Shown: one piece after another, positions 1-12,437 of the stretch | Layout of the letters: each line of letters starts with the position of its first letter | Position numbering within the stretch: position 1 is the first letter of the stretch | From: Chondrosia reniformis | Lineage: Eukaryota; Porifera; Demospongiae; Chondrillida; Chondrillidae | NCBI GenBank assembly: GCA_947172415.1 | Contig: OX359200.1 | Span: 3,908,501-3,972,500 of the forward strand | Direction of reading: 5' to 3' | DNA: 64,000 nucleotides | Made by a program: the position numbers and the translations under genes | Notes under the pieces: generated by a model | Databases searched by the model: none | The model's input: the letters and a program-made list of their open reading frames with translations, nothing else | Told to the model about the DNA's origin: nothing

Positions 1-981
1 AATGGATGAGTATGCATTTTATACCAACTTGATTTTTCACTGGGCCAGACAGCTGTTTCTGGGAATTCCACCTTTTATCAGTGACCACGAGTTTCTGTCT
101 TCTTGTCCTCTTTCTAAGTCCTAAGCTCTTAGAAATATATTTCATTTACGTATGTACGTATATATGACTCAATTAACTTCATCAGTTATCCTTATTTGCA
201 AGGTACAACAACCTACGTATTTACAGTTATCAGATTAATGTACTCAGAGAGCTCAGACTAAGAACTTTGGAATTTATTTTGACTTAGCGGGTGGGGTAGT
301 TAAGGAGACAAAGGAGAAAATAAAATTTAAAATTGACATATTTTACTGGAAATGTTTGACATTGCAACTGAATTTCATTAAAATGATCATGAGACGTAGC
401 AGTAGATTCTTGTCAGGGAACACTGTAAAGATATGTGCTCTTAGCCTTATACATAATCACTGCTACAACAGTGGCTGGTAGACAAGAGAACAATAGGAGG
501 CGTACCTACCTGGGAGGGAGGTAATGCTCTATAAAGAGTCGTGCATTCTAAAAGCAATATGAAGAGACAGAATTTCTATGGAGAATCATATATACACCGT
601 ATATAGTATTATAGTGGAACCTGTGTTAATGGTCACCTTTCTAGGAGAGTCATTACTTATGTGGCCACTGCGATAAATCCCCAAAACCGTACTCACTTAA
701 GAGTGTTGAACTATGGATTCGCCATATAATTTACACTACAATATATTGTAGAAATTGCTATTTTTATCTGTTACAGTGGCAGTAAAGTGATTCAAATAAT
801 TTGCAAATAATACAGAATGTGTCTGGCCCTTGACCCTTCATCAGCTCAAAAGACTGGTGCCAGAAATAAGGGCATTTATGACTTTGCAAAATATGTAAAA
901 TGGCAAAACATGAAAACTAAGAATTAACATAGTTATGTTTAAGTGTGGTCAAAGTATTAACTTTGAAGTTTCTTTCTGTAG
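1..981. other. Intron of the syntaxin gene
   Basis: No exon with matching splice sites and family similarity is visible here. The stretch is AT-rich with TACGTA words (about 149-160). It ends in a pyrimidine-rich acceptor (TTTCTGTAG) directly before the first visible syntaxin exon. Confidence 0.6.
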
Positions 982-3900
982 GACTTAAGGCCAGAGATGA
1001 ACTGATAATGAGCCATGAGCTGAAGGGAGAAATTACTGGAGCTGAAGAGGATTCATTGCAAGACTCAGAAATCTTTTATGATATTGTAGGTGGCAGAGGC
1101 ATTCTGCTATAATTTAGAGCTGCTATTTTTCTTGAGTGTGCTGTCTTGTTACATATGTATGTATGTGTACCTGCATACTATGCATACAAGATGATAACTG
1201 CTCCAACGTTGTCTCATATGAGGGGTGTAAGGATTGCTTTAATACTCTTAGTCCTTTGGAGGAATCCACACACCTCCTCTTAGTGGTTATTTTATCCGAT
1301 ATAACATTGCTGATGACTTATAAGAGTCATCACCAATGTTATTAGCTCTTTGAGCTGGATTTGCAACATTTTGGGCAAGTGACTTTAGACTGTTATGTGC
1401 TTGTCTCTAGTGTTGGGAGAAACCCCCCTTTTCTTCAGAAAACCGAGCTGGCATGTCGTACAGCCCAATAGTGGCTGCCCACTGATTCTTGATTGTGTCT
1501 TGTCTTTGTGTACTTGTCTAATGTGACACACCTCTATTCGTTTTGAATGTCCTAGCACACTCTGGATGTTTGAAGCCTATATTTGTTGAATTGTTTGTTA
1601 TTGTTGTAGCTTGAGCTTTGATTGGTATCCTGTAAGGAAGCCTCCTAGTGATAAAGAGTGGGAATGCCAATCTACACCTGAGTCAACTAACCAAAACGAT
1701 GTATGCTTCATTTATTTTCTCAGCTATCATAGATAATTGGCAAAAAATTCATTACACTCTTGGCCATTCCTCCTGTGGTGGAAATGCTAAAATACTAAAG
1801 GCACAAATACCCCTGCATTTAACTTCACTGTCTCTATTTCTCTTTATTCAACTTCATGACTTTTTAACAGAGTGCCTAGGTCTTTGTTCCTACAGGTAGG
1901 AGCAAATGGGTGAAATACCCCTACATCAAAAAGTGCATTCTGTTTAGTGGTCCAAAAACCTCTAGCATGTACATTAGGTCTTGCTGTTTTGGTTGAAGTT
2001 TTCACCACTCAATGGTTGAAGAGGAGGTTCGCTAACTGTGTCCTTGTGGATTTGCTTCAATAGGTTAGCTGTCATATTCCTTAACTTGTTAAGTTGTAAT
2101 GTTGGATAGCCTCCTTCACGACAAACCATTTCATCATCAACTTTGTAGGAGCACCACATACACAAACTGTAGAAGGTTGTTGTGTCTCCTACCATATTGC
2201 TTCCTTGGAGGCCCATTTGTGTAGGCAGAAGCCATGTTTGGTACTTTGTAGTGTTGTTAACCAGGATGAAAGCTCCCTTTTCATTTGCACACTTTACAGA
2301 TTGCTTCATATGAAGTGCCAATACACTGGTGGTTTCCTCTAAGTCTACTTTGAGGCTTTGCTGTGAGATGCTATGAGCAATTAGGGGGCAGTGATGGTTA
2401 ATGATGCTGTGTACTCCATATCTGCTGAGAAAGATGGGTTACTATTACCCATACCCATTACCTTTATTCTAGCTAGAATGGTCAGTAATTGTCTTTCTAT
2501 GTATGAGCAAGTGTAGCCTATAATGGCTGGAATATGTTTAGTTTCTATGGATACATCTAGAGGTTAAGAAAATGTTTAATACCACAGTAATTCAGGACAA
2601 GTATGTCCACTTACTTGACATATCACAAGAAAGCAGTATGTGGTTGTCTTCTGGCAACTTCAGCCATAAGTTCTACCTCGATAGTCCATTTATCCACCTT
2701 TCTGCAGACATGCTTATCTGCAAAGTTACTACAACCAACTGCTGAGCTCAAATGAAGTTGAACTCTTGTTATGATGTTCACTCTGGTTTCAGAGAATGTT
2801 TCCTTTGCCTTTCAAGATGTTCCGCTTTTGTTTTAGCTGCTTTAGGATGGCCCCTAATGCTGTTAACTATCCCACAATTCCTTCAGTTTTGGCATCTTGC
2901 AGCTCCTATAGTATCATTAGCATACTACTGTATGTCGGGTTTTAATTGTATAGAAAATTAATATTAATTATGCTTTCAAAAATCTGGACATGTTTGCGTT
3001 TAAATAATTGTGTTTGACCATCCCTCAGGTTCTAGGCAGACCTTGTGTAAACTGATTATTCTATGCACTCTTAGTCGTTACTGTAGCTTCATTGCCATTT
3101 TAAGTTGCATAGAGCCCAGTCTTGGTCCAAATTTCAGGAGTGAAACTTGTTGTATACCTCCTACCTCCTGCCCCTAGAAGACTGTGATGATGTTGGTTGA
3201 ATGCTGGTCTGTTAGCATATCCTTTACAGCCTTATTGGCTTCTTTGATTGTGCGAGCAGATAATTCAGTCTCTTCTACTATTGGGAGAGACGTTATTGGT
3301 TTGAAAAATCGATAGAGACTTATGGTCAGACTCCACTAGAGAAACAGCCACAGCATACATGCCCAAAGCCAATGGGTCGCCCAGAGTTCTTCCCTCTGTA
3401 GGCTTCTCCAGTAACTTGGTGGCCTGGTTGACTTCTCATATATACATATGTATTATGGAGTACTGCCGTTTAATGCAATTGAAGGCATTGGTAGCATCAA
3501 TCATAAGTATTGCTTCTATTTTCTTCTCGTCAAACATTTTCTGTTACATGAATTGCAGGTTCATTCCCTCTGTGTGGTCCAGCACATAATTGCAAGTGAT
3601 TATTTAACAAGTCTTTAATAAACAACTTGTAAAATGGTTTTAGCTATAAAATGCCTACGTAGGTGCCTCCCCTTCTCTGATTGGATGGATGCCTGGACAT
3701 TTATCTAGGGGATTAGTCTGCATGGTACAAAAGCACTTATTCCTTCTGGATTAACTAGGTTGGAGCAGATGTGACGTGCCACACTGGGAAGAATGAAAGG
3801 AATGAAATTTGAAGTAGTCTTGAAAGAAAGACACATTCGTCCCTATGCTTCTGCATTGAAACTGAAGGTCCTGCAGACCAATGAGTGTGAAGGGCTGCTC

Positions 3901-5086
3901 TAAATGGATCCAGCATCACTGCTCTCAAACAGGATTGGATCACTTGATGAACAAGCTTGTGGTGGTACGTAGGTGCCTCATTCTTTTGAGCTTAGGCTCT
4001 TCTGGTGGATCTCGTAGGGTATGGACATTATATGTAGCACATCTTATGAATTATCTAAACCAGCATATAAAAACTACTAAGCTAAGAAACGTTAAGAGAA
4101 TAGACTAAAATGCCATTTTCTACCAAATCTGTGGAGCTTTGGATGAGGATACAGCTAAGCCTTTTTTCTTCTTCTTCCTTCCTCTCTTCGGCTAGATGGC
4201 TGTTTCTGGGAATTACACCACATGCATTTTTAGATTCCAATCCCAGCACAGTACCTGACCAAAGTAAGGCACTTGCTGTTAAGTGAGGGGAAGGTCCTGG
4301 TAGCAACTAAGGGACTGTTAGGTGATACCAGATCATTACCTTAGAGCTTCACCTGGGGCGCTCTGTGGGTTCCCTACACCCAAGCACGCATACTGCTACA
4401 GTCAGTCAGTGAACACAGTTATGTAGTTAAATATACGTACATATGTATTTCTTTAAGCATGCCAGTGTATATGAAGTGCAATGTGTATGCAGGGCTTTAC
4501 TGATGAGCAGATACAGCAGGTGAAGGAGAACACTGTCTTAGTTGCAGAAAGGGAAAAAGAAATAGCAGTTATCCTTCAGTCTATAAGGGAGATCCATGAA
4601 ATGTTTCAAGATATAGCTGTTATGGTAGTCGAACAAGGTTCTGTGTTAGATAGGATTGATTATAACATTGAACATGCTGCAATTAAAGTAACTGAAGGAA
4701 GACAACAGTTGGAAAAGGCAAGCCTCACTAATAAATATACCTTGGATTTACATTATTTTTCTATGCTAATGAATGGAATACACATAAACCATAGAACTTT
4801 GAATGAGAATCTGAATTATTTCTCTTTCCTTTTAGTACATCTCTGTGCTCCTTTTAGTTAAAACTGGGGTCTCAATCTACATGGGCTTTGTCTACTACTA
4901 TATGTAATTGATCCATTGTTAACTGTTAATAGCACTGTACATTTGAAGTTAATTTCTTTTTTCTCTTTACAGGCCGAGAAAACACAGAAAAGATCCATTA
5001 AACTTATCTTATTGTTTGTATTGCTGCTCCTTGTTGGTGTCCTAGCAACAGCTCTGATTCTCTATCAGATACTGAAACCACGCTAA
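982..5086 (+). CDS. STX16: Syntaxin-16-type SNARE, 3' part of gene
   Basis: Three exons are visible: 982-1085, 4493-4717 and 4973-5086. The first gives the linker before the SNARE motif. The second begins GFTDEQ and carries the whole Qa-SNARE heptad region, including the central [14 protein letters not shown] with its zero-layer glutamine. The third encodes a short basic stretch, one hydrophobic C-terminal anchor of about 22 residues and the stop. Order and spacing match vertebrate syntaxin-16, a tail-anchored t-SNARE for endosome-to-trans-Golgi fusion. Phases agree (exon 1 ends in phase 0, the others are in frame). The second intron uses a GC donor (AAG|GCAAGC at 4718). The N-terminal Habc exons lie upstream of the window. 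The 3.4-kb intron 1086-4492 holds a dead reverse transcriptase. I saw no clear AATAAA after the stop. Seen: exons and motif. Known: family role. The assignment is secure; STX16 rather than another Qa-SNARE rests on the GFTDEQ and IDYN context. Confidence 0.93.
1950..3950 (-). mobile_element. Degenerate LINE-like reverse transcriptase relic
   Basis: Read on the - strand, the stretch carries broken pieces of one reverse transcriptase in the right order. An N-terminal segment (3943-3755) is followed by RT domain [14 protein letters not shown], near 3520-3480, and a block ending [11 protein letters not shown] near 3380-3345. A thumb-like piece (FGPRLGS) lies near 3130, and a C-terminal block with [16 protein letters not shown] lies at about 2130-2060. 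Stops and frame changes separate the pieces, so it is dead. The combination of ATNAFN, GDPLA and a Cys-GG C-terminal block is what I recall from a LINE-like family common in cnidarian and sponge genomes. It lies antisense in a syntaxin intron. Confidence 0.7.
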
Positions 5087-5359
5087 TCTTCTCCATATAG
5101 CCACTTATTAACACTTTTGGAAAAGCTGGTTATGATGCATCTATGAGTCTGAATTGTTTATGGTTATATAATGATTGTAAGACACATATTGTTCGTATAT
5201 ATACTATATAGGCGTACAGCAAGGGCTTAGACAATTTTCTGCGGAATTACGGACGCTAACCATATTGTCAAACCACGCCCCTTTACTTTCATGTATAACA
5301 ATAGGACAACCAAATCCAAAGTCAAAAGCTCGTGTTAGGCACGTGACCAAGCCAACAAA
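5087..5359. promoter_or_regulatory. STX16-CNOT10 intergenic region with E-box
   Basis: These 273 bp must hold the syntaxin 3' UTR and poly(A) region and the CNOT10 promoter. Seen: CCACGCCC (5274-5281), a KLF/Sp1-like box, and a CACGTG E-box followed by AC at 5340-5347, only 15 bp before the CNOT10 ATG. No TATA box stands out near the start. The function of these boxes is inferred. Confidence 0.45.
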
Positions 5360-8300
5360 ATGTCGGACATGAACAAGCCTAAACCGTTCTCTCAAATAGA
5401 AGCTGAACTTGCAAGTGCCGCGGAAAAGCATTTTAGGACACAGAGTTATGAATCTTGTTTTACCACGTTGAATAAACTGTTGGAACAACGGAAGGACGAT
5501 CCTTGCGTCCTTCATAATAGAGCCGTTGCAAAATATCATCTTTCTAATTTGACTCAAACTGATGACTTTAGACGTACTCTACAGCAAATATTGGATCAAG
5601 TAAGTTTTATTTAAATGAGAAGTAATTAGAGGTATCATAATTGGAGCATTATTTTCTTTGTAGTACAAAGAACCCACTTACGGAGTGCTGGAGAAAGCGT
5701 ATATCCTCTACAACAAAGCTCTTATCTTGGTTAGGGTAAGGGTAATCTGTATAATAAGATGCTTTATATGCTATCCAACAACTTTGAGCTGCTGCTTGTT
5801 ACGATGTCTATACAAATATGTTACAGATGACCTTGTTTGTATAATTGTCCACTGTAGCTTCATCAGCACAAACAGTCAATTGTAATTTTGGAGAATTTGA
5901 ATGATCTTGATGGTGCTCTTGGTGAGTGTTGTATATGGTGCTTACCAATGACGTCAGAGTTAATGTATACTACTAAACATGAATTAACTATGCATATACA
6001 AACATGTACAGCAAGTGCTTTGAAAAGCAATTTATAAGTATATATATATATATTAATTAATACACTAATATTTTTAAGTAATAGAATTTTTTGCTCATCA
6101 TGTAACTCTGGATCAAATTAGTGATTTATATTAATTTTGGGCAGCCGGAATGGAATTTAATTTATGGTTGTCTACCTTTTAGGTGCACGTTTGTCAATTC
6201 AGGTATCGTTCTTGCTCATAGGGCTGTACCTGTCAACCTTTGAGGTATGTTCCTTGCTCTCTGCTTAAGCCTTTGAGTCCTACTAGTTGTATCATCATCC
6301 ATTTACAGTATTACCCCTCTGCAAGGGAAGCCTATGTAGTTCAAAACATTTAGAGTTAGTCATTGGTCAAATTTAATTGTAGTTTGTCAAACCATCCCTC
6401 CCCTGGTCATCCCCTTGGCGTGCACCCATTTCTACATACAGTCTCTTTAACTAATCCTGTCATCCTTCATTTCCTCTATATTTTCCTTTTCTCTCCTTCT
6501 GTTCCCTCACCTTGTCCACTGCTTCTTTCTGTCCAAAAACCCTTATTATGTCTCACTCTTTCAAACTTGTCAGTCCTCCTTCTGAGGAACATCATCTAAA
6601 ATGCTTGTATCTGTCTTTCATGTCTCCTCTAAATCATCCATGTCTTACGTCCATAGAAGAGTATGGGTATTACCTGAACACTTTAGGGTTTGCTTTCCTT
6701 TTAAAGTCACATTAATTGTGTCTGAATATGTATTATAAATTACACCTGATACTTTCATATTTTGTATTTCTATGTTTAGACAGAAAAAGCAAAGTCTCTT
6801 CTTACTTGTGTTGAGAATAAGCTCTTTGATGGAGGTTTACAAGCAGCAGACAAAGATCACAAAGTCAGTTTTACCCAAATCTATGTGATCAGTATGTAAA
6901 GAGGATTGTATACGGCCACCTCTTTATAATGATCTTGTTCTAACCAGTTACTTTGTTTTGTTGTTCTAAAACACACAAGAACTTTCTTATACATATAACA
7001 CATAGTCAAGGTTTCTTTCAGTTTTTTCTCTGCCTCCCCCCTGAAAGAACCCTGATAGTAGTAGTCAGTGATTTGTTGATCATCAGCAACAGATTGTTAT
7101 AACAGATGTGGACGTTTCGACCCAGAGGTCTTCATCAGTAATAATGACAAGAAGATACAAGCCAATTTAAATAGGAAGTTTGACATTGGGTGATAGGCTT
7201 GTATCTTCTCGTCATTACTGATAAAGACTTCCGGATTGAAACAACCAAATCAGTTATAACAATCTGTTGCTGATGTCCAGCAAATCACCGACAACCATAA
7301 TGATTATAACAAATACAAACTGATAAATCAAACTTAAAATCTCGGATAATTTGAACTTGTCCCGAAAATTACTTTTATTCGTCATTTTTGTTGCTAAATT
7401 CACTTGTGAATGTTATACTGAAGATGGTAATTGTAAGATTATCAAAATGCCTGTAAGTTAAAGAATTTGGTTTCATTTGACTAGTGTATGTGTTATAATT
7501 CTTAAGTATGGAAATTCCTATATACTGTATAGCGGGAAAATTTCGTGAGGTTTATGTTCATGATGTTCGCGATTTGACCAAATCCGCGAAGTTTTGCTTC
7601 ATGAGGTAAGCAATATGCGGGTATAGGAATCGCGAAATGCTTCAAATCGCAAAATTAAAACTGCAAAATGTTTATTGTACACGAAATCGCAAAATTTTCC
7701 TGCTATACTGTAGTCACAAAGGCTTGTTCTCTTTGTGAATGTTGTAGAGCATTGAAACATGTTGAAAAGCCGGCATAAATGACCACAATAGTTTAATGTA
7801 ACAATTAATGTTTTGTTGTTTACTTATGGGGTGGTATTACAATGAATAGGGTAGCCTTGTTTTTCAGCTTAGAGAGTGTTACCGTATTTTCTCATTAAAT
7901 TGATATTCGAGACACTGTGGTCATTAATATTACTTGTTGAATATTGGATTCTGTTAAGTAGAATTGTTAATAAATTACTTTTGCGCCTCCATTTGTCTGC
8001 ACTCCACTGCAAACAAAATCTTAGAAAGCTTTTTGTCACAGATATACAGTGCTGAATGTTTTACAATCTTGTTGGTAGCCATTTTTCCTGACTATTGTAC
8101 ACATCTAATGCTTTGGGACCAAAGCCTTAAGGTCCCTTTAAAAAGGTTGTTGGTCACAGAACAGAGCTGGTGAACATTAAGCAAAGCTACAATGTATGTG
8201 TACAAAGTGCATGCCTATAATGTAGGTCTGGTATCCAGAGATTATCACTTTTTATGTTGGTATGCATACATCAACATTATTACAAGCAAACTTTTTGTTC

Positions 8301-11300
8301 ATATTTTTTGGCTTTTATGAGCATTGGGCTTCGTACTACATTGGCACTTTGAATAAGGATACTACTGTATGATCTTGTGTGTGTCAGTGTGTCAGTTGCT
8401 ATAATTAGGGTTTAATTGTATCACCTTCCTTCAAGCATCCTACTGTAGGTGAATGTTCTCTCTTTTCTTTATAGGGAAATGATGAACCTACCTCAGAAGG
8501 AGTTCTCTGTGGACATTCTTCTGATTTCAATAAAGCCAGGATTCATCAGGTTATAGACTGTTGCAGATTGCTTGCAATAGAACCTCTAAAGCATGGCAGC
8601 TATCAATAAGTAATTTATGTATCATCTATTTCCATGTGTAGTTTCGTTCATGGCTGTATCTCTTAAACAAGATGGTTAAACCTTGTAAGAGGGAGCTTAA
8701 AGGACTTGCAACATTCCCAGGCTATGTGAGTTTTACATATTGACTTTGCTGATTGGGATGTATAAACATTGTGTTACGGTACAGAATTGCTGTAATTCTT
8801 TTAAATATGAGTCCTAGTCTCCCAAAGAGATTAATCAGTCTTTTAGATGGATCGTTTTTTGACCTTTTTGAGCATCTCTAGATGCAGTTTGTAATTCTTT
8901 TGTAGCCCAGGCACTTAAAAGGTTGAAATATGATCCATTTAAATGATAAGTGTGAAGCAGTTCCAAAATATCCTTATTCTAAAAACCAATTCTGCATGAT
9001 AGTTACGCTTTATCAGTTTATTCAAATTGTGGCAATTGCATTTCCTTTTTATGTACGTAGACAACTTCAGCTGTTTACATTAAGGCAAACTTAGAGTATG
9101 TTCGGCAGTGTTATAAGAAAGCAATGAAGGTGTTAGCATCAGCTCCTAAGACTCCTGTACTGACTGAAGCCGGAGAGTGTTTGCCATCTTTCCATTACAA
9201 CAACCTTGGGTGCATACACCACAAAATAGGCAAGCATGCCTTAGCTGCTTTTTACTTTAGAAAGGCACTTGAAGAGAATGATAGTGCTCTAAATGATTTT
9301 CCACCCCAAGACAAAGGTTAACTTATTATTGCATATGTGATATTGTATAATGATAGACTATGTATGTACATGTACTTAATTATTGCTGGCAATAGCAGCA
9401 TGTTAATGTACAGAGTTGTCTATTGGGTTTGTAGTGGTGTGTAAAGTTATGCTCGTTTAAGTCCCCATTTAACTTTATAGGACAGACAGTTGCTATCCCC
9501 AATGATTGTACTGTTGTAGACCTGAGTGCAGTCTCCCAATGTTTTGTAGGATATCCCGGAAGTATTCTCTTTATACAGTCGTTTCATTGTCAATTCTCTG
9601 TTCACCTGTAGCTACACCCCTCTCGGGTAGACCTTTAGCTGTTATAGGGGCTAACTGCCGACATGTTCTTCTGTACAATCTTGGATTGCAGCAGCTCTAC
9701 CTGGGGAGGCCAACTGCAGCCTTTGATTGCCTCCTAGAAACTGTTCAAGTCTACCATTCAAATCCAAGACTTTGGCTGCGACTTGCTGAATCGTGCATAG
9801 CCACTCACTGTGTGGTAAGTGGCAAGTAATATAAGGCTTTAGCTTAGATTAGCACTCTCCAGTGTGTGGTTCAGTGTCTCCTTCCCTTAACAGCTGCTTT
9901 GTGTCTCCTTCCCTTAACAGCTGCTTTGTGTCTCCTTCCCTTAACAGCTGCTTTGTGTCTCCTTCCCTTAACAGCTACTTTGCTTCTCTTGTCTCCTGAC
10001 TGTTAGAAGTACCATTAAACTTTAGTCTTAAAGGGCAGTAGAAATGTTTGTATTTACGTACTGTACATACGTATGTATATGTGTACCATATTTGGTAGTG
10101 CAAGGATCAGCATTGGTTTATGTCAGTGGGGTACGGATATTTTATGAACTTGTCTTTATAGCATGAAAAGGAGTGTATTAAACAGCAGCACTGGAAGAGT
10201 CAAACAGTTCAGGTTGTGGTAGGCCAGGGAAGTTATCAAAAAACAATTTTGATACCTACTCAAACATCTCCTCCTGGAAGGTGAGGAGAGGATTTTGGGT
10301 ATAGGGATAACCAGTATATTGTTGAGTGATCAGTTCATTTGTATACCCCTATCATTTTTGTCTTGTACTTTTTTTAATTTTGTTTTGTCTCTTGTTAATT
10401 CTGTAGTTATGGAGCTTCCTCACAGTCTGCTGCCATGCCGACTCCATCTCTGGGATTTGCTGCCATCTGTCTAAATAATGCTCTTTTCCTACTCCAATTG
10501 CCATCTAACACTGCTGAAACAGACCAATTTGCTAAGGGAACGTCAGAATCTTCAGGTAGTCCATCAGTGTAAGTTGATATCCGCTGATGATCCATCCCTT
10601 CATTCATAGTGCTGCTGTATTTCCTGTTGTTTAGTGGTGTTTCAGCTTTACCAAGTCCACCAATTAAAGGCGAAGAATTGTTTTTGCTACGTTCATCTGT
10701 GCTAGTTTGTTCTGCATATGTTGCTTTGGGATTGGGTGACAATGTTAAGGCACTCTCGTATGCTCAGGAACTCCTCTCTTCTCCCAATCTGCCTCCAGGT
10801 GCCTTGAAGTAAGATGGCTGTAATGGGTGGTTCCCCTTATTTGACTCTGTTTGTTTTGCATCTGTTGATAGTGTAAAGGTGTATGTGGCTGGAAAAGTAA
10901 ACATTTAAGTGTGAAGTTAAGTGTTAAGCCTCCTTCTTCATGCACATTTGTTTGTACATTCAGTTTATCATCCAATCAATCTTGTGGGAAGGGAATTATA
11001 GCTTAGGCCCCTTACTGTTAGTGGTGTACCAGCCAGCCATCCATTAGGTGTTGATGGGCAACTAGCTTATACATTGTTGGCATTATTGAAAGTCTATTTT
11101 GTGGTTAGTATGTTTATATTAGTACAGTCTGTGAACTATAGATTAAGTATTAAGTCATGTTATTTAGGTTTCTGGGGAGCCTCTATGCAGCTGAGGCCTG
11201 TATCCATCTTGACAGATTACAGGAGGCATCCTCCCATCTTCTTCCTGATCAGATAGTGGATATCAGCATCAACACTCCTGTTCCAGCCACCTCTGAGCTA

Positions 11301-12325
11301 CAGGCAGACACACAAATATTACCAGCAGTTACGAACTGTAAGATTTATCTACGTATGTGTCATTGTTTTGCAATCTAGATAGTTTGCTGGCCTTATTTGT
11401 GTGCATACTCTAAAGTAGAGCTTCGTGTGTTCATTTTATTTGAGTGCTTTCACGTGAATGTTGTTGAATGATTGTTCTGACTTTAAAAAATGAAAATGCA
11501 ATTATATTCATATTTAGCTTTACCATGTTGTCATAACATCTGTATGGCATTTGGTAACCTTTGAAATCTTAACTGCACAGGCTTCTGTGCTTAATTTTTA
11601 GGCTTTGATTAAACAATTTTAATGTAATATGAATGTCTTGCTATATTATGTAAGCCTTTCTGTTAATCTTCTAGTCATCTACATGATGCTCTGTATACCA
11701 CTCCTGTACACCTGATTTTATCTACTATTATGGTAGTAAAATTATCTTTTTCTTTTCTCAAACTTGTCTTATTGCATTAATCCTATGAACATTGCATTCC
11801 ATTTTGTAGATGGAGGTTTCCCAAGCAATTTACAAACTGGTAAAGCTATCACTCTTTTGAACTTGGCTAGTCTTTGTTGTATTAAGAAAGATCTAGAAAG
11901 GGCCAGAAAGTGTTTATACCAAGTAAATGATAATTTGTTTTGCATGACTGCCAATAAGTGCACCCTTGGTTCCTCCATCTACTAAGTCTTGCATTTGTTA
12001 TTGGTTCAACTTGCTGCTTCTTGTTTTTGTAGGCAGTGGCCTTGTTTGGTAGTGAAATTCCCTCACAAGCAGTGTTACTGTCTGCTTATATTGAATTGCA
12101 GTCTGGTGAGTTTATTGGTATGTAGCTAGATTTCCTCATGACAGATATATTGCAGAACTAGAAGCTAACAGATATATAAGCATTGCCATGTGGGGGATAG
12201 CACATCATTGTGATTATATGTTCTTTCTTTCCACAGGAAGTCTCCCTGCAGCTTTACAAATTATCAAAAGGCACCAACCCATTCCTTTGCATAAAGTTGG
12301 GGAAAGGAAGCGTGGGAGGAAGTAG
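5360..12325 (+). CDS. CNOT10: CCR4-NOT complex subunit 10 (TPR protein)
   Basis: Sixteen coding exons join in phase to 2016 nt (671 aa; human 744): 5360-5599, 5664-5735, 5858-5921, 6183-6244, 6780-6863, 8475-8549, 8642-8725, 9061-9316, 9612-9814, 10162-10280, 10407-10555, 10646-10808, 11168-11337, 11810-11922, 12033-12105 and 12237-12325. Diagnostic blocks line up with the vertebrate protein: [72 protein letters not shown] and [11 protein letters not shown] near the end. These are TPR helices. In the CCR4-NOT deadenylase complex CNOT10 works with CNOT11 in cytoplasmic mRNA decay. The start ATG has A at -3. The first AATAAA (12326-12331) lies directly after the stop. The exon 6 donor (GTTATA) is weak. 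The linker between the N-terminal and middle TPR blocks is shorter than in human, which explains the length difference. Confidence 0.95.
7068..7290. mobile_element. Fold-back element (MITE-like) in CNOT10 intron
   Basis: Two arms of about 95 bp are inverted relative to each other. The left arm contains CAGCAACAGATTGTTATAAC and GACCCAGAGGTCTTCATCAG. The right arm repeats both in reverse (7193-7290) at roughly 80% identity by eye. The GGTCTTCATCAGT core recurs in several other introns of this window, so this is one copy of a dispersed family. Confidence 0.6.
7520..7715. mobile_element. Short MITE with ACTGTATAGC-type inverted termini
   Basis: The left end ACTGTATAGCGGGAAAATTT and the reverse complement of the right end, ACAGTATAGCAGGAAAATTT, match at 18 of 20 positions. 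The ~190-bp interior is rich in TCGCGA and CGCGAA words and has no coding potential. TA dinucleotides flank it, fitting a TA-target DNA transposon derivative. Confidence 0.6.
9874..9981 (+). repeat. 27-bp minisatellite, four copies, CNOT10 intron
   Basis: Four tandem units of 27 bp follow the CNOT10 exon ending at 9814. Each reads GTGTCTCCTTCCCTTAACAG then CTGCTTT (last copy CTACTTT). Each unit contains a pyrimidine tract and CAG that resembles a 3' splice site. The true acceptor used in my model is at 10161. Confidence 0.9.
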
Positions 12326-12419
12326 AATAAAACAAACTTATTTGTGCAGGTTTCCCTCATCACCAGAGTTAACAAATCTTAGATTCTTCGTATGTAGCGA
12401 TACATTATGTTGAATTCCA

Positions 12420-12427
12420 TGACGTCA
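12420..12427. promoter_or_regulatory. Palindromic CRE site TGACGTCA before CARMIL start
   Basis: A perfect 8-bp ATF/CREB site lies 10 bp upstream of the first CARMIL ATG, inside the 112-bp gap to CNOT10. Its TGA is also the in-frame stop that bounds the CARMIL reading frame upstream. A second identical site is in CNOT10 intron 3 (5949-5956). Function is inferred from the motif and its position. Confidence 0.5.
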
Positions 12428-12437
12428 CAACATTTGT

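Noticed and set aside
9482-9611. Extra CNOT10 exon between 9316 and 9612
   Set aside because: It opens in frame after TAG, but joining 9316 directly to 9612 keeps phase 1 and reproduces the conserved SGRP block without extra residues.
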